In this document: piece by piece, positions 33,259-40,629 of the stretch | Numbering within the stretch: the first letter of the stretch is position 1 | Layout of the letters: every line of letters begins with the position of its first letter | Assembly: GCF_001425865.1 (NCBI RefSeq) | Contig: NZ_LMDS01000005.1 | Location: 1,222,435 to 1,286,434, forward strand | Direction: 5' to 3' | DNA length: 64,000 bases | DNA from: Rhizobacter sp. Root404 | Lineage (GTDB): Bacteria > Pseudomonadota > Gammaproteobacteria > Burkholderiales > Burkholderiaceae_C | Notes under the pieces: generated by a model | The model's input: only the letters and a program-made list of their open reading frames with translations | The model's database searches: none | What the model was told of the DNA's origin: nothing | Position numbers and translations under genes: made by a program

Positions 33259-33744
33259 ATGAGTGCAATCCCCGATCAGTCACGCGGCCTGCTGCGCGAA
33301 GTCGCCCGCATGTACACGCGGGCTCAGCGCGTGGTCGCCGACTGCTGTCGCACCACCAACACGCAGTGCCACCTGCTCACCGAGCTCGCCCGCACCGGTC
33401 CGCTGCCCTTGTCGGAACTCGGCACGCGGGTGTCGCTGGAAAAGAGCTGGGTGTCTCGCGCGGTCGAGGCGATGGTCGAGCGTGGACTGGTGACCAAGGA
33501 GCCGAATCCGCTCGACGCAAGGAGCTGGCTCGTCACGCTCACCGACGAAGGCGTACGCACCGTCGATGACCTGAACCAGACGCTCGACGCCCACGCCGAG
33601 CAGTTGTTGGGTTCTCTGAGCACGCGCGAACGCGCCGCGGTCGAGAGCTCCCTCTTGTTGCTGATGAAGGCGTTGCGCGAGGACACCGCAGCCAACTGCT
33701 GCCTCCCGCCGCCGGAACGGAAGGAAACCAAATCATGCTGCTGA
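33259..33744 (+). CDS. Cys-rich MarR-family repressor of an arsenic-linked operon
   Basis: 161-residue winged-helix regulator of the MarR family (LSELGTRVSLEKSWVSRAVEAM and VTKEPNPLDARSWLV as helix and wing). It has seven cysteines placed as a possible As(III) site: DCC (29-30) and QC (37) in the first helices, and NCC (147-148) plus a terminal SCC (160-161). Ordinary MarR proteins have few Cys. Its position just before the ArsN2-flavoprotein fusion, MFS and ArsN1 genes suggests a repressor that responds to trivalent arsenicals. It overlaps the next gene by 10 bases. Confidence 0.85.
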   Translation: MSAIPDQSRGLLREVARMYTRAQRVVADCCRTTNTQCHLLTELARTGPLPLSELGTRVSLEKSWVSRAVEAMVERGLVTKEPNPLDARSWLVTLTDEGVRTVDDLNQTLDAHAEQLLGSLSTRERAAVESSLLLLMKALREDTAANCCLPPPERKETKSCC

Positions 33745-35612
33745 ACACGGCCCCCACCCTTCGCCACGCCACGCAGACCGACTGGCCCGCCATCGAGGCG
33801 CTGCTCCTGGCGAACAAGTTGCCCACCGATGGCGCGCAGGCGCACCTGAACACCTACCTGCTGGCGATCTCCAACGGCGAGGTCGTCGGCAGCGCCGGCG
33901 CCGAGGTCTACGGCCAGATCGCACTGTTGCGCTCCGTTGCGGTAGCGCCCGGCCTGCACAAGCAGGGCATCGGCAAGTTGCTGCTGAACAGTCTGCTGCA
34001 GGAGGCACGGCGCCGCGACATCGGCAAGCTGTACCTGCTGACGGTGACGGCGCCCGAATACTTCGCGCAGTTCGGTTTCAAGCGCGGCAAGATCGAGGAC
34101 GCTCCGCAGGCGCTGAAGGCGTCGGCCGAGTTGCAGGGCGCGTGCCCCGCCTGCGCAGCCTTCATGGCACTCACGCAGCAAGAGACTTCGCGAACCAACG
34201 ACGCGCTGCCGGTGGCCGTGCTCGGCGCTGGCCCGGTCGGCCTGGCGGCAGCCGCCGAGCTGCTGGAGCGAAACATTCCGTTCGTCGTCCTCGAGGCCGG
34301 CATGCATGTCGGTGCGAACCTGGTCGATTACGGGCACGTGCGCCTGTTCTCGCCGTGGCAGTACAACGTCGACGCCGCGATGGCAAGGCGTCTCGCGCGC
34401 ACCGGCTGGCATGCACCGCCCGCCGCGGAGCTGCCGCTGGCGGGCGAAGTGGCCGAGCGCGTGTTGCAACCCTTCGCTGCACTGCCGGAGGTTGCGCGTG
34501 CGCTCCAACTCGACACGAAGGTGGTGTCGGTCAGCCGCGAAGGGTTCGACAAGGTCAAGAGCGCCGGACGCTCCGAGGCGCCGTTCGTCATTCGCGCGAT
34601 GCAGGGCGACAAGACCGTCGAGCTGCGGGCTCGCGCCGTGATCGACGCCTCGGGCACCTGGGGCTCCCCGAACCCGATCGGTGCCAGCGGATTCCAGGCC
34701 ATCGGTGAAGCCGAGGCTCAGTCGCAGATCTCCTACGGCATTCCCGACATCCTCGGCAGCGCACGGACTCGTTTCGAAGGCAAGCGCACCCTGGTCGTCG
34801 GAGCGGGACACAGCGCGGCGAACGCCTTGCTGTACCTGGCGGAGCTGGCGCGGCAAGCGCCCGAGACACGCCTGCTGTGGTCCGTGCGATCACAGACGTT
34901 CACCCGCGTCTTCGGCGGCGGCGAGGCCGACGCCCTGCCTGCGCGTGGTCAACTGGGCTCGTCGCTGAAGGCCCTGCGGGACAGCGGCGCGCTGGAGTTC
35001 GTCAGTGGCCTGCGCATCACGGCGATCCAACGGGCCGCGGGCCAATTGACGGTCGTCGGCCTGAACGCCAAGAACGAGACCGTCACCTTGAGCGGCATCG
35101 ACGAAATCATCTGCGCGACCGGGCAGCGCCCGAACCTGTCGCTGACCGGTGAACTGCGCGTGAAACTCGACCCGTGGCTCGAGTCCACCGAGGCCCTCGG
35201 TCCGTTGATCGATCCGAATGTGCACAGCTGCGGCACCGTGCGTCCGCACGGGCACCGCGAGCTCGCGCATCCCGAGCCTGGTCTGTACACGATCGGGGTC
35301 AAGAGCTACGGCCGTGCGCCGACCTTCCTGATGGCCACCGGCTTCGAGCAGGCGCGCTCGGTCGTCGCGGCCATCGCCGGCGATCTCGAAGCGGCGGACC
35401 GCGTCGAACTGGACCTGCCCGAGACGGGGGTCTGCGGCCTCGGTACCGACGACACGTCTGGCGCCGAGAGCAGTTGCTGTGGCGACGCACCCGTGACGGC
35501 CACGCTGGCGGCCGCCGCAACGCCGTCCAAAGGCGGATGCGGTACCACATCCTGCGGCACCAAACCGGTCGTGCCCGTCGTCGCAGCCTCGACAGCGCGC
35601 TGCTGCGGCTGA
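33735..35612 (+). CDS. ArsN2-like acetyltransferase fused to FAD/NAD(P) flavoprotein with Cys-rich tail
   Basis: 625-residue two-domain protein. Residues about 8-148 form a GNAT acetyltransferase of the ArsN2 kind (LLRSVAVAPGLHKQGIG, LYLLTVTAPEYFAQFGF, then CPACAAFMALTQ). From 158 a flavoprotein begins: FAD-binding GAGPVG (164-169), a second Rossmann site VVGAGHSAANA (354-364), and a late ATGQRPNLSL. The last 60 residues hold six or more Cys (C567, CC 581-582, C602, C607, CC 623-624), as in proteins that bind trivalent arsenicals. It has no membrane segment. In many ars clusters these are two neighbouring genes; here they are one frame with no frameshift or internal stop. The substrate is unknown. 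Confidence 0.9.
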   Translation: MLLNTAPTLRHATQTDWPAIEALLLANKLPTDGAQAHLNTYLLAISNGEVVGSAGAEVYGQIALLRSVAVAPGLHKQGIGKLLLNSLLQEARRRDIGKLYLLTVTAPEYFAQFGFKRGKIEDAPQALKASAELQGACPACAAFMALTQQETSRTNDALPVAVLGAGPVGLAAAAELLERNIPFVVLEAGMHVGANLVDYGHVRLFSPWQYNVDAAMARRLARTGWHAPPAAELPLAGEVAERVLQPFAALPEVARALQLDTKVVSVSREGFDKVKSAGRSEAPFVIRAMQGDKTVELRARAVIDASGTWGSPNPIGASGFQAIGEAEAQSQISYGIPDILGSARTRFEGKRTLVVGAGHSAANALLYLAELARQAPETRLLWSVRSQTFTRVFGGGEADALPARGQLGSSLKALRDSGALEFVSGLRITAIQRAAGQLTVVGLNAKNETVTLSGIDEIICATGQRPNLSLTGELRVKLDPWLESTEALGPLIDPNVHSCGTVRPHGHRELAHPEPGLYTIGVKSYGRAPTFLMATGFEQARSVVAAIAGDLEAADRVELDLPETGVCGLGTDDTSGAESSCCGDAPVTATLAAAATPSKGGCGTTSCGTKPVVPVVAASTARCCG

Positions 35613-35613
35613 C

Positions 35614-36837
35614 ATGGGCGGCCCGCGCCACCTTCCCGTGGTCGTCGCTGCGCTCGGCACGGCGCAGACGCTGGCGTGGGCCTCCACCTACTACCTGCCG
35701 GCGATGCTGGCCGTGCCGATGGCCAGGGACCTCGGCGTCTCGACGCCGACGGTCTTCGCCGCCTTCTCGTTGGCGCTCATCGTGTCGGCGCTGCTCAGAC
35801 CTTATGCTGGACGGGCCATCGACCGTTGGGGTGCGCGGCCGGTGCTCTCCAGCACCAACGGCGTCTTCGCGCTAGGCCTCGCCGCGCTCGCGAACGCGCA
35901 TGGGCCAGCGGGCCTCTTCGGCGCCTGGGTGATCCTCGGGATCGGAATGGGCAGCGGACTCTACGAAGCCGCGTTCTCTGCCTTGGTGCGGCTCTACGGC
36001 CGCGACTCGCGCAACGCCATCACCGGCATCACGCTGATTGCCGGCTTCGCCAGCACCATCGGCTGGCCCTTGTCAAACCTGCTCGAGCATCAGGTCGGCT
36101 GGCGCGGCGCCTGTTATGCATGGGCCGCGATGCACCTGCTGATTGGCCTGCCGCTGAACCTGTTGCTGCCCAGAGCAGCAAGTGCAGACCACGCGTCGGA
36201 CCCGGCACAGGCCACTCCCAGCGACGCGGTGCCACTGACCGGCGCGCGTGCAAAGCGTGCGGGCGTGCTGCTCGCCATGGTGTTCGCAGCCACCTGGTTC
36301 ATCAGCACCGCGATGGCAGCTCACTTGCCGAGATTGCTTCAAGCGAACGGCGCCACGCTGGCGACCGCCGTCGCCGTGGGTGCCTTGATCGGGCCGGCGC
36401 AGGTGGCGGGACGGCTGCTCGAATTTGGCTTCCTGCGGCGGCTTCATCCGCTGCTGTCCGCCCGCCTGGCCGCGCTGATGCACCCCGTCGGCGCATCGCT
36501 CCTGCTGTTCATCGGCGCGCCAGCTGCCGCCGTCTTCGCGGTGATGCACGGTGCCGGCAACGGCATCCTGACGATCGCCAACGGCACGCTGCCGCTGGTG
36601 CTCTTCGGGACCAAGGGCTACGGTCAACGGCAAGGGATGCTGATGGTTCCGGCGCGGCTGGCGCAGGCGTCCTCGCCCTGGCTGTTCGGGCTGTGTCTTG
36701 ACCAGTGGGGTGAGGCCGCACTGTGGGTGTCCGGCGCGATCGGCTTGCTGGCCTTCGGCGCGCTGTTCGCGATGCCCCAGCCCTCCGACAAGTCCGCATC
36801 CCCCGCGGCTCCCGTCATCCACTCCACTTCGTCTTGA
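35614..36837 (+). CDS. MFS transporter of the arsenic-linked operon
   Basis: 407-residue major facilitator with twelve predicted helices. It has GRAIDRWGARPVL between helices 2 and 3, and a loop of about 30 residues after helix 6. It starts one base after the fusion gene's stop. MFS members linked to arsenic include ArsJ, ArsK and ArsQ; I cannot assign this protein to one of them from sequence. Export of an acetylated or oxidised arsenical is inferred from the neighbours. Confidence 0.88.
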   Translation: MGGPRHLPVVVAALGTAQTLAWASTYYLPAMLAVPMARDLGVSTPTVFAAFSLALIVSALLRPYAGRAIDRWGARPVLSSTNGVFALGLAALANAHGPAGLFGAWVILGIGMGSGLYEAAFSALVRLYGRDSRNAITGITLIAGFASTIGWPLSNLLEHQVGWRGACYAWAAMHLLIGLPLNLLLPRAASADHASDPAQATPSDAVPLTGARAKRAGVLLAMVFAATWFISTAMAAHLPRLLQANGATLATAVAVGALIGPAQVAGRLLEFGFLRRLHPLLSARLAALMHPVGASLLLFIGAPAAAVFAVMHGAGNGILTIANGTLPLVLFGTKGYGQRQGMLMVPARLAQASSPWLFGLCLDQWGEAALWVSGAIGLLAFGALFAMPQPSDKSASPAAPVIHSTSS

Positions 36838-36840
36838 GCC

Positions 36841-37383
36841 ATGAACATTCGAGTCCCCACTCCCGCGGACGCCGATGCCATCGCGGCGATCTACGCGTCC
36901 ATCGTCGCAAATACCAGCATCTCGTTCGAGCTGACGCCGCCGTCGGTCGACGAGATGCGCAGCCGGATCGTGAAGACGCTGCACGACCTGCCCTGGCTCG
37001 TCAGCGAAGATGACCAGGGCTCGGTGGACGGGTACGTCTACGCGAGCAAGCACCGCGAGCGTCCGGCGTACCAATGGTCGGTCGACGTCACCGCGTACGT
37101 GCGCGAGGACGCGCGCGGTACGGGCATCGGCAAGAGGCTGTACCGCGCCCTCTTCGACGAGCTGGCCCTGCTCGGCTACTTCCAGGCGTTCGCCGGTATC
37201 GCACTGCCCAATGCGGCCAGCGTCGCGCTGCACGAGTCCGTGGGCTTCGAGCCCATCGGCGTCTATCGCAAGGTCGGCTTCAAGCACGGCGCCTGGCACG
37301 ACGTCGGCTGGTGGCAGCGGGAGCTTCGCGAACCGATCGAGCCCAACGCGCCCACGCGATTTCAGGTGAAGACATCGACATGA
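36841..37383 (+). CDS. ArsN1/phosphinothricin-type N-acetyltransferase
   Basis: 180-residue GNAT acetyltransferase. It has the family hallmarks SISFELTPPSVDEMRSRI, RPAYQWSVDVTAYV, the acetyl-CoA loop REDARGTGIGKRLY, NAASVALHESVGFEPIGV and KHGAWHDVGWW. The family includes Pat/Bar, which acetylates phosphinothricin, and ArsN1, which acetylates the organoarsenical antibiotic arsinothricin. Within an ars island, ArsN1 is the better guess. It is three bases from the MFS stop and closes the MarR-led unit. Confidence 0.9.
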   Translation: MNIRVPTPADADAIAAIYASIVANTSISFELTPPSVDEMRSRIVKTLHDLPWLVSEDDQGSVDGYVYASKHRERPAYQWSVDVTAYVREDARGTGIGKRLYRALFDELALLGYFQAFAGIALPNAASVALHESVGFEPIGVYRKVGFKHGAWHDVGWWQRELREPIEPNAPTRFQVKTST

Positions 37384-37424
37384 AGACCAAGCGAGCGCAA
37401 CTCGCGTGCACCCGAGGCTGATCC

Positions 37425-37547
37425 ATGCGGCGAAGAAATGTTCTGGCCGGCGCGGCGACACTGCTGAGCATCAATGCGCGAGGCGCTGACGCTGGCCGAG
37501 ATCTCGGCGGGCCACGCAGTGCCTACGGCGAACGTGCCGCGTCCTAG
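37425..37547 (+). pseudogene. 5' part of SoxC-like gene ended by an amber codon
   Basis: Forty codons from ATG 37425 encode a typical exported-enzyme start (MRRRNVLAGAATLLSI) and end SAYGERAAS before TAG at 37545-37547. The following codons, in the same frame, encode TRFFNPSATPGTGASRAPL, which is what should follow in a SoxC-like protein. So one nonsense codon splits an otherwise continuous gene. It could be a real mutation, a sequencing error, or a suppressed codon. Confidence 0.72.
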
Positions 37548-37622
37548 CGAGGGGCAACCCGCTTCTTCAACCCATCGGCCACGCCGGGGACTGGAGCGAG
37601 TCGCGCGCCACTCCAAGATTCG

Positions 37623-38612
37623 GTGGGCATCATCACTCCCTCCTCGCTTCATTTCGAGCGGCATCACTCCGGCGTGCCGACGATCGACCCTTCGAAGCAC
37701 CAGTTGCTCGTGCACGGCCTCGTGAAGCACCCTCTCGTCTTCTCGATGGAAGACCTGCGTCGTTTGCCGTCGGTCTCGCGAATCCATTTCGTCGAGTGCG
37801 CGGGCAACAGCGGACGAGAACACGCGGGCAATCCCGGCGAGACGGCACAGAAGAGCCATGGTTTGGCGAGCTGCAGCGAGTGGACAGGCGTGCGCCTCGC
37901 TGACCTGTTGCGCGCCGCGGGCGTTGATCCCGCCGCGCACTGGCTCATCGCCGAAGGCGCCGACGCGGGTCGTCATTCGCGAAGCATTCCGCTGGACAAG
38001 GCCATGGACGATGTTCTGGTCGCCTACGGTCAGAACGGCGAAGCGCTGCGACCAGAACAGGGGTACCCGTTGCGTCTGCTGGTGCCCGGCTGGGAAGGCA
38101 ACGTCAACGTCAAGTGGTTGCATCGAATTCAACTCTCGACGGGCCCCGCGATGTCGAGAGACGAAGCGGCGAGCTACACCGACTTCATGCCGGACGGACG
38201 CGCGTGGCAATTCAGCTTTGAAATGGACGTCAAGTCGGTGATCACGCGGCCCAGCGGTGGCATGCGCTTGTCTCGCGCGGGCCTGCACGAGATCTCGGGG
38301 CTGGCATGGTCGGGCCGCGGTCGTGTCTCGCGCGTGGAGGTTTCTTGCGACGGCGGATCGACGTGGCAGCATGCGGCACTGGGTGACTTGGTGTTGCCGA
38401 AGGCATTCACCCGATTCACGCTGCCGTGGCGATGGGACGGCAAGGAAGCCTGGATCCTGTCGCGGGCCACGGATGAAAGTGGCGACACGCAGCCCACGCG
38501 GGAACGCATCGTGTCCGCCAGAGGACTTCAATCGGGGCCTGATGGATTCAATCATTACAACGGCATCAAGGCGTGGCACGTGAGCCGCGACGGCGTGGTG
38601 ACCCATGTCTAG
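37623..38612 (+). CDS. SoxC-like molybdopterin sulfite/sulfane dehydrogenase subunit (N-terminally interrupted)
   Basis: 329-residue sulfite-oxidase-fold protein counted from a GTG start (37623). Moco-binding core: FERHHSGVPTIDPSKH, HFVECAGNSG (Cys59 ligates Mo), SCSEWTGVRLADLL and GYPLRLLVPGWEGN; the C-terminal dimer domain begins near SVITRPSGG. Coding in this frame continues upstream to ATG 37425, but TAG at 37545 interrupts it, so the native start with its export signal is lost. If translation begins at 37623, the enzyme would stay in the cytosol. The cytochrome gene that follows is overlapped by 8 bases, as in SoxCD or SorAB pairs. The substrate, sulfite or sulfane sulfur, is undecided. 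Confidence 0.82.
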   Translation: MGIITPSSLHFERHHSGVPTIDPSKHQLLVHGLVKHPLVFSMEDLRRLPSVSRIHFVECAGNSGREHAGNPGETAQKSHGLASCSEWTGVRLADLLRAAGVDPAAHWLIAEGADAGRHSRSIPLDKAMDDVLVAYGQNGEALRPEQGYPLRLLVPGWEGNVNVKWLHRIQLSTGPAMSRDEAASYTDFMPDGRAWQFSFEMDVKSVITRPSGGMRLSRAGLHEISGLAWSGRGRVSRVEVSCDGGSTWQHAALGDLVLPKAFTRFTLPWRWDGKEAWILSRATDESGDTQPTRERIVSARGLQSGPDGFNHYNGIKAWHVSRDGVVTHV

Positions 38613-39201
38613 TCTCGCGGCGCCGCGGCTGGCAATGATCGCGTTGGCACTCGCCACTGGGTTCGGTGCGGCGGCGAACGATCCCAACAACCTGCTCGAT
38701 GCTCCCGGCCGACGGGCGAGCCCATCGGAAATCGCAGCCGCCGACATCACTGTCTTTCCGGATGGTTCGGGTCTGCCCACCGGACGCGCAACAGCGCGCG
38801 AGGGGCGGCTCGTCTACGGCCAGCACTGCGCGGCGTGCCATGGCGAGAAGGGTCAGGGGAACGACGACTTTCCTGGCCTCGCCGGTGGCGTCGGCAGCCT
38901 CAGTGGCGGAACCCCGCTGTTGACCGTCGGCAGCTACTGGCCCTACGCGACGACGCTGTGGGACTACACGCGACGTGCCATGCCGTACCCGCGACCAGGC
39001 TCGCTGACACCGCAAGAGGTCTATGCGGTCACTGCGTACGTCCTCTACCTGAACGGCATCGTCGAGGAAGACTTGGTACTCGACCAGAACACTCTTCCAA
39101 AGGTACGCATGCCGAACCGTGATGGCTTCGTACCCGATCCGCGTCACAGGCGCTTGATCGTCCTACCCGCGCGAGATCGTCGTTCCAAGTCGGTGCGATG
39201 A
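38605..39201 (+). CDS. Mono-heme cytochrome c, partner of the SoxC-like enzyme
   Basis: 198-residue exported c-type cytochrome: signal peptide (PRLAMIALALATGFGAAA), and one heme site CAACH (Cys75, Cys78, His79). A Met ligand is likely within RRAMPYPRPGSLTPQEVYAV. The sequence RASPSEIAAADITVFPDG and the end of the heme domain resemble the cytochrome domain of SoxD, but the protein is much shorter than the usual di-heme SoxD. It is expected to accept electrons from the molybdoenzyme. Its basic C-terminus (RDRRSKSVR) is unusual and may come from a lost downstream portion. Confidence 0.82.
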   Translation: MSSLAAPRLAMIALALATGFGAAANDPNNLLDAPGRRASPSEIAAADITVFPDGSGLPTGRATAREGRLVYGQHCAACHGEKGQGNDDFPGLAGGVGSLSGGTPLLTVGSYWPYATTLWDYTRRAMPYPRPGSLTPQEVYAVTAYVLYLNGIVEEDLVLDQNTLPKVRMPNRDGFVPDPRHRRLIVLPARDRRSKSVR

Positions 39202-39573
39202 CGCAGCAACCCCAGCTCGGTGCTTGTCCTCGGGTTCCAAGAGAGTCGAGTTTGCAGTGCAGACCCTGACCTTCGAATCTCAACCACAACTCTGCGAGGC
39301 AAAACGTGGGCGCGCGCTCGCTTGAGCGCTATACCGGAACGCGACCCAAAGCGTTCGTAGCCTGTAGCGATCCGCCCTCGCTCAACAAAGCTTCGACAGA
39401 GCCGCAGAGGAGTCCAACGCACCATCGGGAGTGCGACGCAAGAACACAACAGCGCGACATTTCTTTTCGCATCCTTCGCGAGGACTTCCCGCACCGTCTC
39501 AGCGTTCGCCAAGTGCCCGGAATTCTGTTGCCAATTCTGTTGCCAGGGCCCGAATTGGGGCCCGAAAAGAGAA
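39202..39573. other. Non-coding region at the island edge
   Basis: About 370 bases with no convincing gene. On the minus strand, codons before a stop at 39501-39499 read LATELATEFRALGER, which could be the tail of a lost gene, possibly mobile-element derived. The 12-base tandem repeat and two GGGCCC palindromes (near 39546 and 39558) lie at its tRNA-proximal side. Confidence 0.5.
39521..39544. repeat. Tandem 12-base repeat beside tRNA-Pro
   Basis: AATTCTGTTGCC occurs twice without a gap (39521-39532 and 39533-39544). It lies 70 bases beyond the 3' end of the tRNA-Pro, where islands often insert. No third copy was noticed in the window. Confidence 0.8.
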
Positions 39574-39604
39574 ATGGGTTAGCCCCTTGTGAGAGCTAAC
39601 CCAT
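39562..39604 (-). terminator. Rho-independent terminator of tRNA-Pro
   Basis: Perfect 10-base stem ATGGGTTAGC / GCTAACCCAT (39574-39583 and 39595-39604) with an 11-base loop. Read on the minus strand, the stem is followed by TTCTCTTTT. It begins 9 bases after the tRNA CCA end. Confidence 0.85.
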
Positions 39605-39613
39605 TGATTTCAT

Positions 39614-39691
<78 letters not shown>

Positions 39692-39710
39692 TGAAGCCAT
39701 GATTATAAGG

Positions 39711-40178
39711 TCAGACCGCGAGCAGCCCGCGGATCGAGATCAACTCCTGGCGCATCTGCGGCAGTGACAGCGCGACGGTCGAGACCTCCGGCTGCGGAAT
39801 GTCGGGCGGCGCCGCGTCGCCGTCGGACTGCAGCGCCTCGATGACGTCCTCGAGGTCGATCGCATCGGCGCTGACGACGCTGCTGTCGTCGATCAGTTCG
39901 GGCTCGGCGATCGCCCGGCCGGAAGGGCCTTCGGTCAACCGGTTACGCGCCCCGCTGATAGTGAAGCCCTGCTCGTACAGCAGGTCGCGAATGCGGCGGA
40001 TCAGCAGCACCTCATGGTGCTGGTAGTAGCGCCGGTTGCCGCGGCGCTTCATCGGTTTGAGCTGGGTGAACTCCTGCTCCCAGTAGCGCAGCACATACGG
40101 CTTCACGCCGCACAGGTCGCTGACCTCACCGATCGTGAAGTAGCGCTTGGCGGGGATGGCTGGGAGCGCTTTCTCCAT
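39711..40178 (-). CDS. MerR-family regulator downstream of ihfA
   Basis: 155-residue MerR-family protein lacking metal-binding Cys in the C-terminal part. The DNA-binding domain is AKRYFTIGEVSDLCGVKPYVLRYWEQEF with QLKPMKRRGNRRYY, the type always found next to ihfA/pheT in betaproteobacteria. The C-terminal half is acidic, of low complexity, and probably binds no small ligand. Start at 40178 (MEKALPAIP) taken from the usual family start; an ATG three codons upstream exists. Its targets are unknown. Confidence 0.88.
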   Translation of the reverse strand: MEKALPAIPAKRYFTIGEVSDLCGVKPYVLRYWEQEFTQLKPMKRRGNRRYYQHHEVLLIRRIRDLLYEQGFTISGARNRLTEGPSGRAIAEPELIDDSSVVSADAIDLEDVIEALQSDGDAAPPDIPQPEVSTVALSLPQMRQELISIRGLLAV

Positions 40179-40213
40179 GAAAATCAACGAGGTTTGGGCA
40201 GAAAGCTAAGACT

Positions 40214-40621
40214 CTACTCGAACTCCTCCTCGGGCGGTATGTCGCCTTGCACGACACCCTTCAGTTTGTGGCTGGCGTGGAAGGTGACCACGTTGCGCGC
40301 CTTGATCGGAATCGCTTCGCCGGTGCGCGGATTACGGCCCGGGCGAGGCGCCTTGCGCCGGATGTTGAAGTTGCCGAAGCCGGACATCTTCACGTCCGCC
40401 CCGGTCACGAGCGTCGCGTGGATCAGGTCGAAGAAGGCCTCGACCATGTCCTTCGACTCGCGCTTGTTCAGGCCGAGTCGCTCGAACAGCAACTCGGCCA
40501 GCTCGGCCTTGGTCAGCGTCGGCGTCTCGAGCGTCGGCAGCGCGACGCGGCTGACCGGGGGCTCGTCGTCGCCGGGATCGTTGATCATGTCGATGCGCTC
40601 GTGCGGATCTGCAGCGTTCAT
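40214..40621 (-). CDS. ihfA: Integration host factor subunit alpha
   Basis: 135-residue nucleoid protein that bends DNA as an IhfA/IhfB dimer. The core TLTKAELAELLFERLGLNKR, VKMSGFGNFNIRRKAPRPGR and NPRTGEAIPIKARNVV is typical. It has a longer N-terminus than E. coli IhfA (about 35 extra acidic residues before TLTKAEL) and an acidic end PPEEEFE. An internal start at MINDPGDDE would shorten it by 11 residues. It lies 8 bases downstream of pheT. Confidence 0.96.
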   Translation of the reverse strand: MNAADPHERIDMINDPGDDEPPVSRVALPTLETPTLTKAELAELLFERLGLNKRESKDMVEAFFDLIHATLVTGADVKMSGFGNFNIRRKAPRPGRNPRTGEAIPIKARNVVTFHASHKLKGVVQGDIPPEEEFE

Positions 40622-40629
40622 CGGCGGCC

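Noticed and set aside
39521..39544. CRISPR-like repeat
   Set aside because: Only two copies with no spacer; a short tandem repeat.
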